Assembly: GCF_003290085.1 (NCBI RefSeq)
Contig: NZ_QMKJ01000003.1
Span: 62,001-126,000, forward strand
From: Aliidiomarina sp. B3213
GTDB taxonomy: Bacteria > Pseudomonadota > Gammaproteobacteria > Enterobacterales > Alteromonadaceae
Length of the DNA stretch: 64,000 nt
Direction: 5' to 3'
Position 1 is the first letter of the stretch, and each line of letters opens with the position of its first letter. The notes below the pieces were generated by a model. That model saw only the letters and a list, made by a program, of their open reading frames with translations. It did not search any database and had not been told where the DNA came from. Below are positions 8,612-18,670 of this stretch, in pieces. The translations under genes were made by a program, and so were the position numbers.

Positions 8612-9637
8612 ATGAACTCGAAGTATAGACTTTTAACATTGATGTTACGCCGACTAACACTACTTTTAAGCTTGTTACTTTATACCGCATCTGGCGGTAC
8701 TTTCGCGCAATCACAAAACAACGAGTCGGAAGAAGGTGAGGCTCAGACCGAGCAACAAGAAACTCCGCCTCATTGGATAGATAACTTCAAAGGCGGAGTA
8801 GAGAACACCGTAGACAACACTGCCCGTTGGTTCGACCGCTTCTTCGGTAACAGTCGGCGTTTTGAGGACAGCTATAACTCTCAAGGGCGCCTTACGATTG
8901 AACCTCAATGGAGTCAATACGATGGCTGGGAAGTGAAGTCGAGCTTTCGTGCTGAGTTCAAACTTCCCCAAGCTGAGGAGCGCTTTTCCGCAATTGTAGG
9001 TCGCGGTAATTTCGACGATGTAGTTACCGACGAGCCGGACCAATTCCGTAACTCTGTAATTGACTCGGGAGAAGACGAAGAGTGGATTCTTGGTTTGGGC
9101 TTCAACCCCAACCAAGGCGAAACCAATAGGTTTTATTTCAGCGCAGGTATTCGAGGTGGTTTAGATCTCGACCCTTACGCGCAGGTTCGTTATTTGTGGC
9201 AACGGCGCATGACCGATTTCTCGCAGTTACGGTTACGTTCGACGCTGTTTTGGCGTGACAGTGACGGCTTCGGTGTAAACCAAAGACTCGACTGGGAAGC
9301 AAGTATGCGTGAAGCCTGGCTTGCACGCATTACGCTAGACGGCACCCATGCAGAACGCACTCAAGGTGTTCGTTGGGCAACTATAGCCGCGCTTTATCAT
9401 CTCTATTCAGAAGAAAAGGCTATTGCAGCTGAACTCTTTACTCGAGGTCAGTCTAGCCAACAAATTCCTTTACGCGACGCAGGGTTCCGGTTTATTCACC
9501 GCCAAGAATTTTTCCGTGACTGGCTTTATTTGGAATTTTGGGGCGGTATGCATTGGCCCAGAGAGCTCCCAGAAGAGCGCCGTCAACAGCAATGGATGTT
9601 CGGTATTGAAATTGCGATGTGGTACGGAGCACAGTAA
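8612..9637 (+). CDS. Conserved envelope protein of unknown function, probable outer-membrane barrel
   Basis: The 341-residue protein begins with a basic, leucine-rich signal peptide ending near TFAQS, then an acidic glutamine/glutamate-rich linker. The rest is rich in aromatic residues alternating with polar ones (for example TLFWRDSDGFGVNQRLDW, LEFWGGMHW), with no further membrane helix, as in beta-barrels. It ends in AMWYGAQ rather than the usual terminal Phe. No family with known function was recognised. A second in-frame ATG at 8642 would shorten the signal peptide; neither start has a strong ribosome site. It stands between gor and a lone mlaC-like gene and shares a terminator with the latter. 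Confidence 0.7.
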   Translation: MNSKYRLLTLMLRRLTLLLSLLLYTASGGTFAQSQNNESEEGEAQTEQQETPPHWIDNFKGGVENTVDNTARWFDRFFGNSRRFEDSYNSQGRLTIEPQWSQYDGWEVKSSFRAEFKLPQAEERFSAIVGRGNFDDVVTDEPDQFRNSVIDSGEDEEWILGLGFNPNQGETNRFYFSAGIRGGLDLDPYAQVRYLWQRRMTDFSQLRLRSTLFWRDSDGFGVNQRLDWEASMREAWLARITLDGTHAERTQGVRWATIAALYHLYSEEKAIAAELFTRGQSSQQIPLRDAGFRFIHRQEFFRDWLYLEFWGGMHWPRELPEERRQQQWMFGIEIAMWYGAQ

Positions 9638-9651
9638 ACACTGAGCAATAA

Positions 9652-9675
9652 AAAAGGTGGCCTAAGCCACCTTTT
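9652..9675. terminator. Bidirectional terminator between convergent genes
   Basis: A perfect 10-bp stem AAAAGGTGGC/GCCACCTTTT with a four-base loop, flanked by A and T runs, so it can stop transcription from both the envelope protein gene and the mlaC-like gene. Confidence 0.92.
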
Positions 9676-9695
9676 ATTTATTCTACCGCTCTTGG

Positions 9696-10361
9696 TTAGT
9701 CGTCTAAACCTTCCAAATCTACTTCTTCGTCTAAGTCGATGTCCGCATTAGCGCGTTCTTGAAGTAGTTCAATTGTGCCTTGGAAACCACGCTGCCTTAA
9801 TGACGCTTGAATTTCTGACTGCTGAGCATTCAGCATACTTACGCCTTCCGCTACCAGGTCATAAGCGAGCCATGGTGACTCTGGCGTACGACGCTGTAAA
9901 TGAAAGTCTAAACGCACAGGTGGACGCCCGCCTTCTTCAACAAGCTGTGCGCGAACAACAACACGGCGTTCATTTGCGTAGTCTTCTTCACGACCAAAAG
10001 TTAAAGAGTGCTTAGTTTCGTCGAATTGTGTGAATACTTTTGAGTAAGTGGTCACAAGGTAATCGCGAAATACGGTAACAAATAGGTCTTGTTGTGCAGG
10101 CTCTAAACGCTGCCAATTTCGCCCCAGCACCATACGCGCCGCGAATTCATGGTCAGTATGTGGCAGAAGCTCCTCAGCAAGAATGCTCCGTAAATAATTC
10201 GGATTTTCTGTGATTTCTGAACGTTCGTTGGTAATGCGATCCACAACTTCCTCGGCAATGCCTTGCAGCAATTGGTAAGGGTTCTGGGTTTCTGTAGCCA
10301 TTGCAACCGGTGCTACTACACTCGAGATTGCAACTACCATGGCTAAAAGAAAAGATTTCAT
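9696..10361 (-). CDS. mlaC: MlaC-like periplasmic phospholipid-binding protein
   Basis: The 221-residue protein has a signal peptide (cleavage after VAMA) and matches the MlaC/Ttg2D family: N-P-Y-Q-L-L helix, MVLGRNWQRLEPAQQDLFVTVFRDYL, and the C-terminal VAEGVSMLNAQQSEIQASLRQRGF. MlaC ferries phospholipids between the outer-membrane MlaA and inner-membrane MlaFEDB complexes to keep outer-membrane lipid asymmetry. Here it stands alone: no mlaA, D, E, F or B is next to it. Either it is separated from the rest of the system or it is an extra paralogue. The C-terminal tail is unusually acidic (DIDLDEEVDLEGLDD). Confidence 0.88.
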   Translation of the reverse strand: MKSFLLAMVVAISSVVAPVAMATETQNPYQLLQGIAEEVVDRITNERSEITENPNYLRSILAEELLPHTDHEFAARMVLGRNWQRLEPAQQDLFVTVFRDYLVTTYSKVFTQFDETKHSLTFGREEDYANERRVVVRAQLVEEGGRPPVRLDFHLQRRTPESPWLAYDLVAEGVSMLNAQQSEIQASLRQRGFQGTIELLQERANADIDLDEEVDLEGLDD

Positions 10362-10498
10362 TCACTACTCCAAAAAGGCTCGAAAGGTAGCCCTGAATAA
10401 AAAGGACTACCTATATTCGGAAGATACACTATTTTGGTTCACATCTTTTCAGGCGTCTAGTGCAGAAACTGTAACAAATCGTCAAGATTTGGGGCTCC

Positions 10499-11710
10499 CT
10501 AGCTAGCGAGTGTAAAAAATACGCCTGCAATCGTGGCACTCATGAAATTCGCCAAAGTGGCTGCCAGCAAAGCGCGAACGCCTAATTGAGCGATATCTTT
10601 ACGACGACTCGGAGCCATTCCGCCCAGACCACCTAATAAGATGGCAATTGACGAAATATTTGCAAAACCACAAAGCATAAAGGTGATAATTACTTGCGAA
10701 CGCGCACTTAAGTCTTCTTTGTAATTCGCAAAGTCTAGATACGCCACAAACTCATTGATGGCCAGCTTTTGTCCAATAAAGCTACCTGCTAGCTGAGCTT
10801 CTTCCCACGGCACGCCAAGAATCCAAGCCAATGGCTGGAAGATGTAGCCAAAGATTTGCTGTAACGTGAGCGATTCTAGCCCGAACCAACCACCAACGCC
10901 GCCGAGAATACCGTTCACAAGTGCGATTAAAGACACAAACGCAAGTAACATTGCGCCGACGTTCATCGCAAGTTGCATACCGCTCGAAGCTCCAGACGCT
11001 GCGGCGTCGATAACATTCGCCCGACGCTCTTCGGTTGGAGCATTAGGCAGTTCGCTTACCGGCTCTTCTGTTTCTGGCATAATAATTTTAGCCATTAATA
11101 GCGCACCAGGTGCAGCCATGAAACAAGCTGCTATAAGGTACTTAAGCTCAATACCGATACCGGCATAACCTGCAAGCACCGATCCTGAAACAGAACTAAG
11201 TCCACCCACCATTACTGCGAATAATTCAGAACGAGTCATCGTGGGAATATAAGGCCTTACAACCAATGGAGCTTCAGTTTGGCCTACGAAGATATTCGCA
11301 GCCGCCGACAAAGACTCAGGTTTGCTGGTGCCTAATAGCTTTTGTAGTCCACCACCAATCAGGCGAATAACCCAAGCCATCACACCAACATGGTAAAGAA
11401 TAGAAATTAACGCCGAGAAAAATACGATAACGCCCAGCACGTGGATAGCAAAAATAAAGCCTTGTGAGTACGCACCAATGTCACCGAACAAGAAGGCAAA
11501 ACCCGCGTCTGCGTAGCCAATTACCGTAGATACACCGTTTGACATGCTATAGAGCACGTCTTGTCCGAACGGGATGTATAACACAAATGCGGCTAAACCC
11601 AACTGAATGGCAAACGCGCCCCCAACTGTTCTCCAGCGAATGCTTTTACGTGCAGATGAAAAGGCGTATGCCACGCCAAGCAAAAATACAATGCCGATTA
11701 GGCCGATCAT
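10499..11710 (-). CDS. NupC-type concentrative nucleoside transporter
   Basis: The 403-residue inner-membrane protein belongs to the CNT family: [12 protein letters not shown], the S-G-S-V-L-A-G-Y-A segment, and [11 protein letters not shown] near the C-terminus are family signatures for nucleoside and cation binding. It imports nucleosides with sodium or protons. The next gene upstream in the same direction, 34 bases away, is uridine kinase, so import and phosphorylation of pyrimidine nucleosides are likely coupled. Confidence 0.94.
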   Translation of the reverse strand: MIGLIGIVFLLGVAYAFSSARKSIRWRTVGGAFAIQLGLAAFVLYIPFGQDVLYSMSNGVSTVIGYADAGFAFLFGDIGAYSQGFIFAIHVLGVIVFFSALISILYHVGVMAWVIRLIGGGLQKLLGTSKPESLSAAANIFVGQTEAPLVVRPYIPTMTRSELFAVMVGGLSSVSGSVLAGYAGIGIELKYLIAACFMAAPGALLMAKIIMPETEEPVSELPNAPTEERRANVIDAAASGASSGMQLAMNVGAMLLAFVSLIALVNGILGGVGGWFGLESLTLQQIFGYIFQPLAWILGVPWEEAQLAGSFIGQKLAINEFVAYLDFANYKEDLSARSQVIITFMLCGFANISSIAILLGGLGGMAPSRRKDIAQLGVRALLAATLANFMSATIAGVFFTLAS

Positions 11711-11744
11711 AATTATTCCCTAAACTTTTCTACGCCAAGCGAGA

Positions 11745-12383
11745 TTACTCTGCGAGTAGCTGACGAATTTTTGTTTTAATAATATCTATCGCTATCTCGT
11801 TTTGCCCGCCTCGCGTTACTACCAAATCAGCATAGTGCTTTGAAGGGGCAATAAACTCAAAAAATGCGGGACGTACATACGTTTCATATTGTTCAGTAAT
11901 CGCATTCAAACTGCGGCCACGTTCTTCAATATCTCTATTAATACGACGCAATAAACAAATGTCTAGCGGCGTGTCCATAAACACTGAAATATCGAATTGC
12001 TCACGTAGCTTGGGATCACTAAGTAGCAAAATACCTTCAACTAACACTACGCGAGCTGGAGTAACCTGAATGGTTTCTTCCATACGCGTATGCTCACGGT
12101 AACTATACTGTGGCATATCCACAGTTTCACCCGTGCGAAGCTGCTGTAAATGCTGCTCTAATAATTCATGCTCAAATGCACTCGGATGGTCATAGTTGGT
12201 AAGTACACGCTGTTCAAACGCAAGGTGGCTTTGGTCTCGGTAATACGCGTCTTCCGACAATACCGAAATACGTTCACCCCCTAGTTCTGCCACCAACTCT
12301 TGATAAACAGTTGAAGCAAAGAGGCTTTTTCCAGAAGCCGAAGGGCCAGCTATCGCGATGATCGTTGTTTTACCCACGAACAA
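11745..12383 (-). CDS. udk: Uridine kinase
   Basis: The 212-residue P-loop kinase phosphorylates uridine (and cytidine) to the monophosphate in the salvage pathway. Walker A GPSASGKS lies at 13-20; the substrate-binding D-A-Y-Y-R-D and YDHPSAFE motifs are intact, and [10 protein letters not shown] is the conserved beta strand. Length is usual for Udk. It is the promoter-proximal gene of a two-gene unit with the nucleoside transporter and is divergent from pheA. Confidence 0.94.
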   Translation of the reverse strand: MFVGKTTIIAIAGPSASGKSLFASTVYQELVAELGGERISVLSEDAYYRDQSHLAFEQRVLTNYDHPSAFEHELLEQHLQQLRTGETVDMPQYSYREHTRMEETIQVTPARVVLVEGILLLSDPKLREQFDISVFMDTPLDICLLRRINRDIEERGRSLNAITEQYETYVRPAFFEFIAPSKHYADLVVTRGGQNEIAIDIIKTKIRQLLAE

Positions 12384-12591
12384 TCCTTCCGAGAATTAGA
12401 TTTTATACACAATTGGTGCGCATTATCCCCAATTCGAGGCCATTTATAAACAGTAAATTTTCCTTCGCTTAATAATTCGCTCATGCAAGTAGCAGAAAAA
12501 CACGGCTTCGTTTATCCTCGAAGGTAAGCCCAATAAGTTTTCAACAGAACAAGCCTGCATTTTCTAAACAAGAAGAATCTAGGAAGCAAGA

Positions 12592-13752
12592 ATGGAATTA
12601 AAAGCACTACGCGAACAAATTGAGTCTCTCGATTCTGAGTTACTGCAATGTTTAGCGAAACGCAGGCAGCTAGCACTAGACGTTGCCCGTAATAAAGCGA
12701 AACATGAGGGCTTGGTTCGCGACACGGGCCGCGAGGCAGAGTTACTCATGAAACTTATGGAGCAGGGGCGCGACATGGGCCTCGACCCCGGCTACCTCAC
12801 GCGTTTGTACCACATTATTATTGAAGACTCGGTACTTACGCAGCACGCCTGGATTCAACAAGGTGACGAACGCGGGCAGCTTGCCATTGCACACCTTGGT
12901 ATGCCGGGCTCTTACTCTCACTTAACCGCGCAAAGTTACGCCACCCGACGCAATTGCAGTTTACAAGGGTTATCTTGTGAAACTTTTGAGGACGTGGTGG
13001 CTGCGGTAGAAGACGGCAGAACTACATTAGGCGTGTTGCCTATAGAAAACACATCTTCAGGTTCAATTAACGATGTTTACGACCTACTGCGCCATACACA
13101 CCTGCATATTATTGGTGAAGCTTATTTACCAGTCGACCATCATTTGCTGTCTACATCTGAAGCTAGCATTGAGAACATTAAAAAAATCTATGCTCATCCA
13201 CAGGCACTGACGCAATGTTCTTCCTTCTTACAGCGGCTAAATGGTGTAGAGCTGCAGGCTTGTGCGTCTTCTGCTCATGCAATGAAGTTAGTTGCTGACA
13301 GCAACGACCCCACTCTCGCGGCAATTGGTCCACAAAGCGGCGGTGCCTTATACGACCTATTCGCGCTCGCAGACAGTATGGCGAATCAGAAAGAAAACCA
13401 TACACGATTCATCGTTGTAAGCCGCGATCCGCTGCGTGTGCCGTCGCAATTACCGTCTAAAACCAGTTTAATTATGGCTACACATAATCAGCCCGGCTCG
13501 TTGGTAGACGCTTTACTTATTTTGAGAGCGCACGACATTAACATGACCAAACTTGAGTCACGCCCAATGCCCGGGAATCCGTGGGAAGAATTATTTTATG
13601 TCGATGTGTTGGTCAATAGTGCATCTACACAGTGGGAAGCCGCGTTGAAAGAACTCAGCACCATCACTCGTTTTGTCAAAGTACTCGGGTGCTATCCCGA
13701 CGAACGTATCAAAGCTACACACGCTCCGATCACCGAGCGGGAATTTTCCTAG
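12592..13752 (+). CDS. pheA: Bifunctional chorismate mutase/prephenate dehydratase
   Basis: The 386-residue P-protein makes phenylpyruvate from chorismate via prephenate. The chorismate mutase domain is at about 1-90 (LREQIESLDSELL, with RR and R-D motifs). The dehydratase domain is at about 100-280 (NTSSGSINDVYDLL and NHTRFIVV). The C-terminal ACT domain at about 295-375 contains GSLVDALL and the Phe-binding ESRP motif, so feedback inhibition by phenylalanine is expected. It stands alone, and no phenylalanine-rich leader peptide or attenuator was found upstream. Confidence 0.96.
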   Translation: MELKALREQIESLDSELLQCLAKRRQLALDVARNKAKHEGLVRDTGREAELLMKLMEQGRDMGLDPGYLTRLYHIIIEDSVLTQHAWIQQGDERGQLAIAHLGMPGSYSHLTAQSYATRRNCSLQGLSCETFEDVVAAVEDGRTTLGVLPIENTSSGSINDVYDLLRHTHLHIIGEAYLPVDHHLLSTSEASIENIKKIYAHPQALTQCSSFLQRLNGVELQACASSAHAMKLVADSNDPTLAAIGPQSGGALYDLFALADSMANQKENHTRFIVVSRDPLRVPSQLPSKTSLIMATHNQPGSLVDALLILRAHDINMTKLESRPMPGNPWEELFYVDVLVNSASTQWEAALKELSTITRFVKVLGCYPDERIKATHAPITEREFS

Positions 13753-13834
13753 TTATCTCGGAGCAGCGAACGGCGCGCAGATATGCGATACTTGCCCTAT
13801 AAATTATTAATTATCAGATAGAAAAGGTCTGGTC

Positions 13835-15649
13835 ATGAGAAAGTTTAGTTACCTTATCGTTAGTTTCACCACTGCATTATTGCTTGCAGCATGCGGTTCA
13901 ACACCTGTCGACCCCAATAGTATTCCTATCGCGCAGCGCTGCGGAGGGCAGTCGGTACCTATCGACCGCATTACTCGTTATCTTGACGACGTTGTCATAG
14001 TGGAAGGCGTTGTAAGCGCTACATTTCAGGATGAAGACGAGCTAGGTGGCTTTTTTATTCAAGAGCCGGGACAAACATTAACTGTGCCACGTCCCGCTAC
14101 TTTCGTGCAAAGTAGTGAAGCGAGCCGCAATGTGCGTCCAGGTGATCGAGTACGTATCGAAGGTACTAAAGGTGAGTATGCTGGCGGTCTACAAATTTCT
14201 GACCTTACCGCCGTTACGGTTTGTGCGAGCAACCAGTCTTACAGCGTAGTTCCTATGGAATTACCATTTGACTACGTTGCGCAGTTAGACAATTTGCTTC
14301 ATCAACGAATTCGCATAGCTCAACCTATGACCGTGATTGGCAATTACAACCTGGCTCGTCATGGCACACTTGATATTGCTACAGAACGTCTATGGATTCC
14401 TACTCAAATTACGATGCCCGGACTTCCTGCACGTGACCACTCTACCTATAACTTCCTGCGCCGTATTGTTTTAGATGACGGCTCTCTGGAAGAAAACCCA
14501 GAGCCTATTCCATACCCGGCAGCTGGCCTCAGCGCGAATAACACCGTGAGAGCTGGTGACACGATTACCGGTATTGAAGGCGTACTCGTTAAAATAGGTA
14601 GCAATTATCATATCCACCCAATTGAAGAGCCTATCGTAGAGCCAACTAATCCGCGCACTGCGGAGCCTTCTTTACCAGGTACAGGTGATATTCGAGTAGC
14701 GGCTTTTAATGTGTTGAACTACTTCAACGGCGACGGCATGGGCGGTGGCTTCCCAACAGCGCGAGGCGCGCAGTCAGCACAAGAGTTCGAACGCCAAAGA
14801 CAAAAAATTATTCAAGCCATGCTAGACATTGATGCAGACGTATATGGCGTTATGGAAATCGAGAATGACGGATTTTCAAGCCAAAGCGCAATAGCCGACT
14901 TGGTTCGAGGCCTGCAAAATGCGGCTCCTGCAGGTGCGCGCTATTCCTATGTAATTCCAGAAATGAATCGCATTGGTGGTGACGCTATTGCTGTAGGATT
15001 AATTTACCGATCAGACAAAGTTTCTGAAGCGGGAACTGCAGCAGCAAATACCGAAGGCCCGTTCGCTTGGGGCAGTCGCCCTCCACTCGCTCAAACTTTC
15101 CGTGTGAATAGCAATCAGCGTATGTTTACGGTTGTTGCTAACCACTTTAAGTCGAAGGGTAGTTGCCCAGACAGCAGCACCGACGCCAACGCTAACCGCG
15201 GTGATGGCCAGGGTTGTTGGAACGCTTTACGCACAGAAACTTCGGTTGCTCTAGCTCGCTGGTTACGTAACAACCCAACTGGCATAGATACACGCAACAC
15301 AATATTGCTTGGCGACTTCAATGCTTATGCAATGGAAGACCCCATGATGGAGCTTCGCCAATACAATTACATCAATATTGCTAATCGTCTTGCACCTGAA
15401 GGCTATAGCTACATTTATCGTGGAGAAATGGGCAGTTTAGACCATATTTTGACCCACGGTTCTATGATGGATGCAGTAAAAGGCATAGACTTTTGGAACA
15501 TCAACGCTGATGAAGCCATAGCACTGCAGTATTCGCTGCGTTATAAGTCGCCGCGCCAACAGAACACGCTGTATGCGCCAACGCCATACCGTTCCTCTGA
15601 TCATGACCCAGTAGTGATTGAGATAAACTCAATTCAGCTACCTCAATAA
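13835..15649 (+). CDS. ExeM/NucH-type endonuclease, predicted lipoprotein
   Basis: The 604-residue protein has a lipoprotein signal with lipobox L-A-A-C (Cys20) followed by Gly, which predicts outer-membrane anchoring. Residues about 30-270 hold OB-fold-like beta segments (VVSATFQDEDELGGFFIQEPG, GDRVRIEGT). Residues about 277-600 form an endonuclease/exonuclease/phosphatase domain: AAFNVLNYFNGD, VMEIENDGF, VVANHFKSKG, LLGDFNAY and SDHDPV. ExeM-type enzymes degrade extracellular or biofilm DNA and can supply phosphate. Most are secreted, so the lipid anchor is notable. It is flanked by unrelated genes. Confidence 0.9.
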   Translation: MRKFSYLIVSFTTALLLAACGSTPVDPNSIPIAQRCGGQSVPIDRITRYLDDVVIVEGVVSATFQDEDELGGFFIQEPGQTLTVPRPATFVQSSEASRNVRPGDRVRIEGTKGEYAGGLQISDLTAVTVCASNQSYSVVPMELPFDYVAQLDNLLHQRIRIAQPMTVIGNYNLARHGTLDIATERLWIPTQITMPGLPARDHSTYNFLRRIVLDDGSLEENPEPIPYPAAGLSANNTVRAGDTITGIEGVLVKIGSNYHIHPIEEPIVEPTNPRTAEPSLPGTGDIRVAAFNVLNYFNGDGMGGGFPTARGAQSAQEFERQRQKIIQAMLDIDADVYGVMEIENDGFSSQSAIADLVRGLQNAAPAGARYSYVIPEMNRIGGDAIAVGLIYRSDKVSEAGTAAANTEGPFAWGSRPPLAQTFRVNSNQRMFTVVANHFKSKGSCPDSSTDANANRGDGQGCWNALRTETSVALARWLRNNPTGIDTRNTILLGDFNAYAMEDPMMELRQYNYINIANRLAPEGYSYIYRGEMGSLDHILTHGSMMDAVKGIDFWNINADEAIALQYSLRYKSPRQQNTLYAPTPYRSSDHDPVVIEINSIQLPQ

Positions 15650-15670
15650 CCATACAGAAGATGAGGTTTT
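15640..15670 (+). terminator. Possible weak terminator after the ExeM-type gene
   Basis: ACCTCA (15640-15645) can pair with TGAGGT (15662-15667), followed by a short T-run. The stem is only 6 bp and the loop 16 bases, and it overlaps the end of the coding region, so it is weak. Confidence 0.3.
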
Positions 15671-15765
15671 AATTGGGAAAATCGATTAAAAGGATTCAAT
15701 ACAGTCGCGTTAAGTTGCAATAAGAATTTGTTATTGTTGAATTATTGAATTGGAAGGAGCGAATT

Positions 15766-16239
15766 ATGAAACAACTTAATGTTATTGGTTTAGATCAGTC
15801 AGGTGCGAAGCAACTTACGGAGAAGCTAAACGAACTGCTTTCGAACTACCAAGTGCTATATATGAATGTTCGAGGTTTTCATTGGAACGTGCGCGGCGAG
15901 CGCTTCTTCGAACTACATGCGAAATTCGAGGAAACCTACAACGACTTGCTGCTCAAAATAGACGAAATTGCCGAGCGTATTTTAACCCTTGGTCAAAAGC
16001 CAGAACACAGCTACAGCCATTACCTTAAGGGAAGCGAAATTAAAGAAGCGACCGACGTAGTAGATGGCAGAGAGTGTGTGGTAGAGCTGCTTGAAGGGTA
16101 CAAAGTACTTATAGCTCTGCAGCGCGACATTCTTGAGCAAGCGGGTAGCCTTGATGACGAAGGTACAGCTTCTTTGATGAGTGACTACATCAAAGAACAA
16201 GAAAAAACAGCGTGGATGCTCACTTCATACTTGGGCTAA
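15766..16239 (+). CDS. dps: Dps-family ferritin-like DNA-protecting protein
   Basis: The 157-residue four-helix protein has the ferroxidase-site residues in NVRGFHWNVRG and FFELHAKFEETY, plus the conserved DEIAERILTLGQ. Dps shells oxidise and store iron and often coat DNA, protecting it from peroxide. The ATG at 15766 is chosen because GGAAGGAG sits 6-7 bases before it; an in-frame TTG at 15745 lies upstream of that site and is unlikely. An inverted repeat CAATAA/TTATTG upstream could be regulatory. It is followed by trhO. Confidence 0.93.
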   Translation: MKQLNVIGLDQSGAKQLTEKLNELLSNYQVLYMNVRGFHWNVRGERFFELHAKFEETYNDLLLKIDEIAERILTLGQKPEHSYSHYLKGSEIKEATDVVDGRECVVELLEGYKVLIALQRDILEQAGSLDDEGTASLMSDYIKEQEKTAWMLTSYLG

Positions 16240-16245
16240 ATCCTG

Positions 16246-16251
16246 TATAAT
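16246..16251 (+). promoter_or_regulatory. Candidate -10 box for trhO
   Basis: A perfect TATAAT lies 7 bases after the dps stop and 53 bases before the trhO start. The -35 region is poor, so this is tentative. Confidence 0.4.
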
Positions 16252-16304
16252 GCGCCGCGATTTTAATTGCTCTGAATTTGCGATTCAGATAGCTGAAGGA
16301 AAAT

Positions 16305-17228
16305 ATGATGAACTATATTTGCGCGGCGCTTTACAAATTTGTAGAGCTCGATAACTATTCCGATCTTCAAGATCCCCTGTACCAAGTTATGGCTAAACAT
16401 GACGTTAAAGGTACGCTTCTTCTCGCTCGCGAAGGCATAAACGGCACCATTTGCGGTACCCGTGAAGGTATTGACGCGGTGCTTAATTGGCTACGTTCAG
16501 ACCCAAGGCTTGAAAACGTAGAACACAAAGAATCTCCGAGCGAAACTCAGGCTTTTTACCGCACAAAAGTGAAGCTGAAAAAAGAAATCGTTACGCTTGG
16601 CGTAGACTGGGTTGATCCTAAAAACCTAGTAGGTACCTACGTAAAGCCAAGTGAATGGAACAATTTAATTTCAGATCCAGATGTACTGCTTATCGACACT
16701 CGCAACGACTATGAAGTTGCTGTAGGTACATTTGAAGGCGCCGTTGACCCAAAAACTGTAACCTTCCGTGAATTCCCGAAATACGTGGAAGAGCACTTAA
16801 ATAAAGGTGAACACAAGAAGGTGGCGATGTTCTGCACTGGGGGTATTCGCTGTGAGAAGTCGACTGCGTATTTAAAAGGTTTAGGCTTTGACGAGGTTTA
16901 TCACTTACAGGGTGGTATTTTAAAATACCTCGAGGAAGTGCCTGCTGAAGAGAGCATGTGGAAAGGCGAGTGTTTCGTTTTCGACCAACGCGTAACCGTG
17001 AAGCACGGCTTAGAACAAGGCACTTACGACCAATGCTACGCTTGCCGTATGCCTATTACCGAAGAAGAAATGGCTTCGGACCAATACCAGAAAGGCGTTA
17101 GCTGCCCACATTGCTACGACAAAACCACCCCCGATCAAAAAGCCCGTTATGCGGAGCGCGAACGTCAGATTCAACTCGCCAAAGCGCGCGGAGAAAAACA
17201 CATTCGCGACGGCCGCTTAGAAGGTTAA
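16305..17228 (+). CDS. trhO: tRNA uridine 5-hydroxylase (rhodanese-family TrhO/YceA)
   Basis: The 307-residue protein has an N-terminal acylphosphatase-like region, a central rhodanese domain with active-site Cys177 in [11 protein letters not shown], and a C-terminal part with two CxxC pairs (CYAC and CPHC) likely to bind metal. TrhO makes 5-hydroxyuridine at the wobble position of certain tRNAs by an oxygen-dependent route. Start ATGATG follows GAAGGAAAA. The last four bases overlap the convergent MFS gene. Confidence 0.93.
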   Translation: MMNYICAALYKFVELDNYSDLQDPLYQVMAKHDVKGTLLLAREGINGTICGTREGIDAVLNWLRSDPRLENVEHKESPSETQAFYRTKVKLKKEIVTLGVDWVDPKNLVGTYVKPSEWNNLISDPDVLLIDTRNDYEVAVGTFEGAVDPKTVTFREFPKYVEEHLNKGEHKKVAMFCTGGIRCEKSTAYLKGLGFDEVYHLQGGILKYLEEVPAEESMWKGECFVFDQRVTVKHGLEQGTYDQCYACRMPITEEEMASDQYQKGVSCPHCYDKTTPDQKARYAERERQIQLAKARGEKHIRDGRLEG

Positions 17229-18553
17229 TCGTTAGACTCGGATACCGAGGGTAGGCGTAAAGCCTGCCCTCCTGCGAGAATCGCAAGCAAAGCTAAAAAA
17301 ACAAGAACCGAAAGCGTCCCCAGCCAATAATCAAGCGCCCCAAGTACACCACCGCACAGTAAAATCACTCCAATTAAAGTATTACTTACAGCGGTAAATT
17401 GAGCTCTGTTTTCCTGCGTAGCCATGTCTACCAAATAAGTGGTACGCCCTATTCTTGCCCCTTGGTGCGCAACTGCCGCACTAAAAATTAGCGCTGAAGC
17501 TACGAATATATTGCCAAGCAATGCAGCGTTGAACGATGCCAATACAACGGTAAGTACCATAATAGCACTCGCAAGCCACGCAGCAGCAGCCATCACATGA
17601 TGACTAGCTTTGTCTGCCCAGCTCCCCCAGAAGCGACCAGCGACCATGCCTGCAGCCCCACTTGCGAGCATTAAACCACCCAGCGTAGACAACGTCGACT
17701 GGTCTTGCTGTTGCACCAATACCACGATATATGGAATTGAAAACGCAGAAGAGACTAACAAGGCTCGAGTCATAACAAACTTGCGAAAATGGCTGTCGGT
17801 TACAAGCAATGACAAAGACTTAATAGCTTCGGCGCCAGCATTTCCTCCACCTTCGGTAGCGCCCGGAGTTTCCGGCACAAAGCTATAAATAGTTGCTGCA
17901 ACTAACCATAAAAGAGCAGAGCCGCCAAGCAAGCTGTAAAACACTGCGCTAGACTCCGTTAGTTCTGGGAACGCAATAATCAATAGCGCCACCAATAGAG
18001 TAAGCACACCCGCCGCGCTAGAGGCGTTTCCAGTTAATCGACCTCTTCGAGATTTGGAAATGGTTTTCCCCATCACGTCTTTGATGGCCACCGAGCATAC
18101 GCCTCGCGACAAGCTGAAAAACAGCAATGCGCCGATAATGCTCCAACCGAGTACCGTTCCTTCTGTATAAAGCACCGCCAGTAACATAGCGATTAAACCA
18201 ACACACTGTCCTAAAGAACCGATGACCCAAAACCATTTACGAATAGGTTGTTCTCGTAGCTTTTGAGCCACGAGAAGCTGAGGTAGCAACGCCATAGACT
18301 CCCGAAGCGGTACCAACCATGCAATGAGAAAACCTGGAGCCCCAGAAGCGGTCATTAACCAAGGTAAAATAAGACGTGCGGAAACGAGTGAGTCACCCAA
18401 TTTAGTGAGTACTAAAGCGAGTATATGTAATACAAACGACTTGGGCTGAGCGTTACAAGCCTCGTCTGGAATATCACGACATACTCTAGCGTCTTCCTCG
18501 TCTACCAAGTATCGATAAACACGTGTTGTCCATGCTCTATTTTGGTCGTTCAT
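17225..18553 (-). CDS. Major facilitator superfamily transporter
   Basis: The 442-residue membrane protein has about 12 helices and a charged cytoplasmic N-terminus of about 40 residues. MFS-type loop motifs are seen in the centre ([19 protein letters not shown]) and in the second half ([14 protein letters not shown]). No close family with known substrate was recognised; efflux or uptake cannot be decided. It is monocistronic, convergent with trhO and divergent from the flagellin-like pair. Confidence 0.85.
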   Translation of the reverse strand: MNDQNRAWTTRVYRYLVDEEDARVCRDIPDEACNAQPKSFVLHILALVLTKLGDSLVSARLILPWLMTASGAPGFLIAWLVPLRESMALLPQLLVAQKLREQPIRKWFWVIGSLGQCVGLIAMLLAVLYTEGTVLGWSIIGALLFFSLSRGVCSVAIKDVMGKTISKSRRGRLTGNASSAAGVLTLLVALLIIAFPELTESSAVFYSLLGGSALLWLVAATIYSFVPETPGATEGGGNAGAEAIKSLSLLVTDSHFRKFVMTRALLVSSAFSIPYIVVLVQQQDQSTLSTLGGLMLASGAAGMVAGRFWGSWADKASHHVMAAAAWLASAIMVLTVVLASFNAALLGNIFVASALIFSAAVAHQGARIGRTTYLVDMATQENRAQFTAVSNTLIGVILLCGGVLGALDYWLGTLSVLVFLALLAILAGGQALRLPSVSESND

Positions 18554-18608
18554 GGTTCCTCAACTATAAGTATCTCTTTTTTCGAAGATTAATAATCCCG
18601 CTCAAAAA

Positions 18609-18637
18609 TTGTCCAAAGCGGCATTTTTTTATATACT
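18609..18637 (+). promoter_or_regulatory. Sigma-70-type promoter for the flagellin-like pair
   Basis: TTGTCC (18609-18614), a 17-base spacer, and TATACT (18632-18637), placed 34 bases before the ATG. A strong ribosome site AGGAGG is at 18660-18665. No FliA GCCGATAA-type box was found. Confidence 0.65.
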
Positions 18638-18670
18638 AAAGAGTACGCCACGTTTAACTAGGAGGCGTTC

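Noticed and set aside
12483-12527. Short open frame before pheA that could be a leader peptide
   Set aside because: It encodes only one Phe and one Tyr in 14 codons, has no ribosome site and no attenuator hairpin with T-run follows.
13724-13763. CTCCGA/TCGGAG pairing at the end of pheA as terminator
   Set aside because: The stem is 6 bp with a 28-base loop, and no T-run follows.
15721-15740. CAATAA/TTATTG repeat before dps as Fur or OxyR box
   Set aside because: It matches neither consensus; it is kept only as a possible unknown operator.
18611-18630. FliA-type promoter before the flagellin-like genes
   Set aside because: The nearest GCCGATAA-like sequence matches only about three of eight positions; the sigma-70 boxes fit far better.
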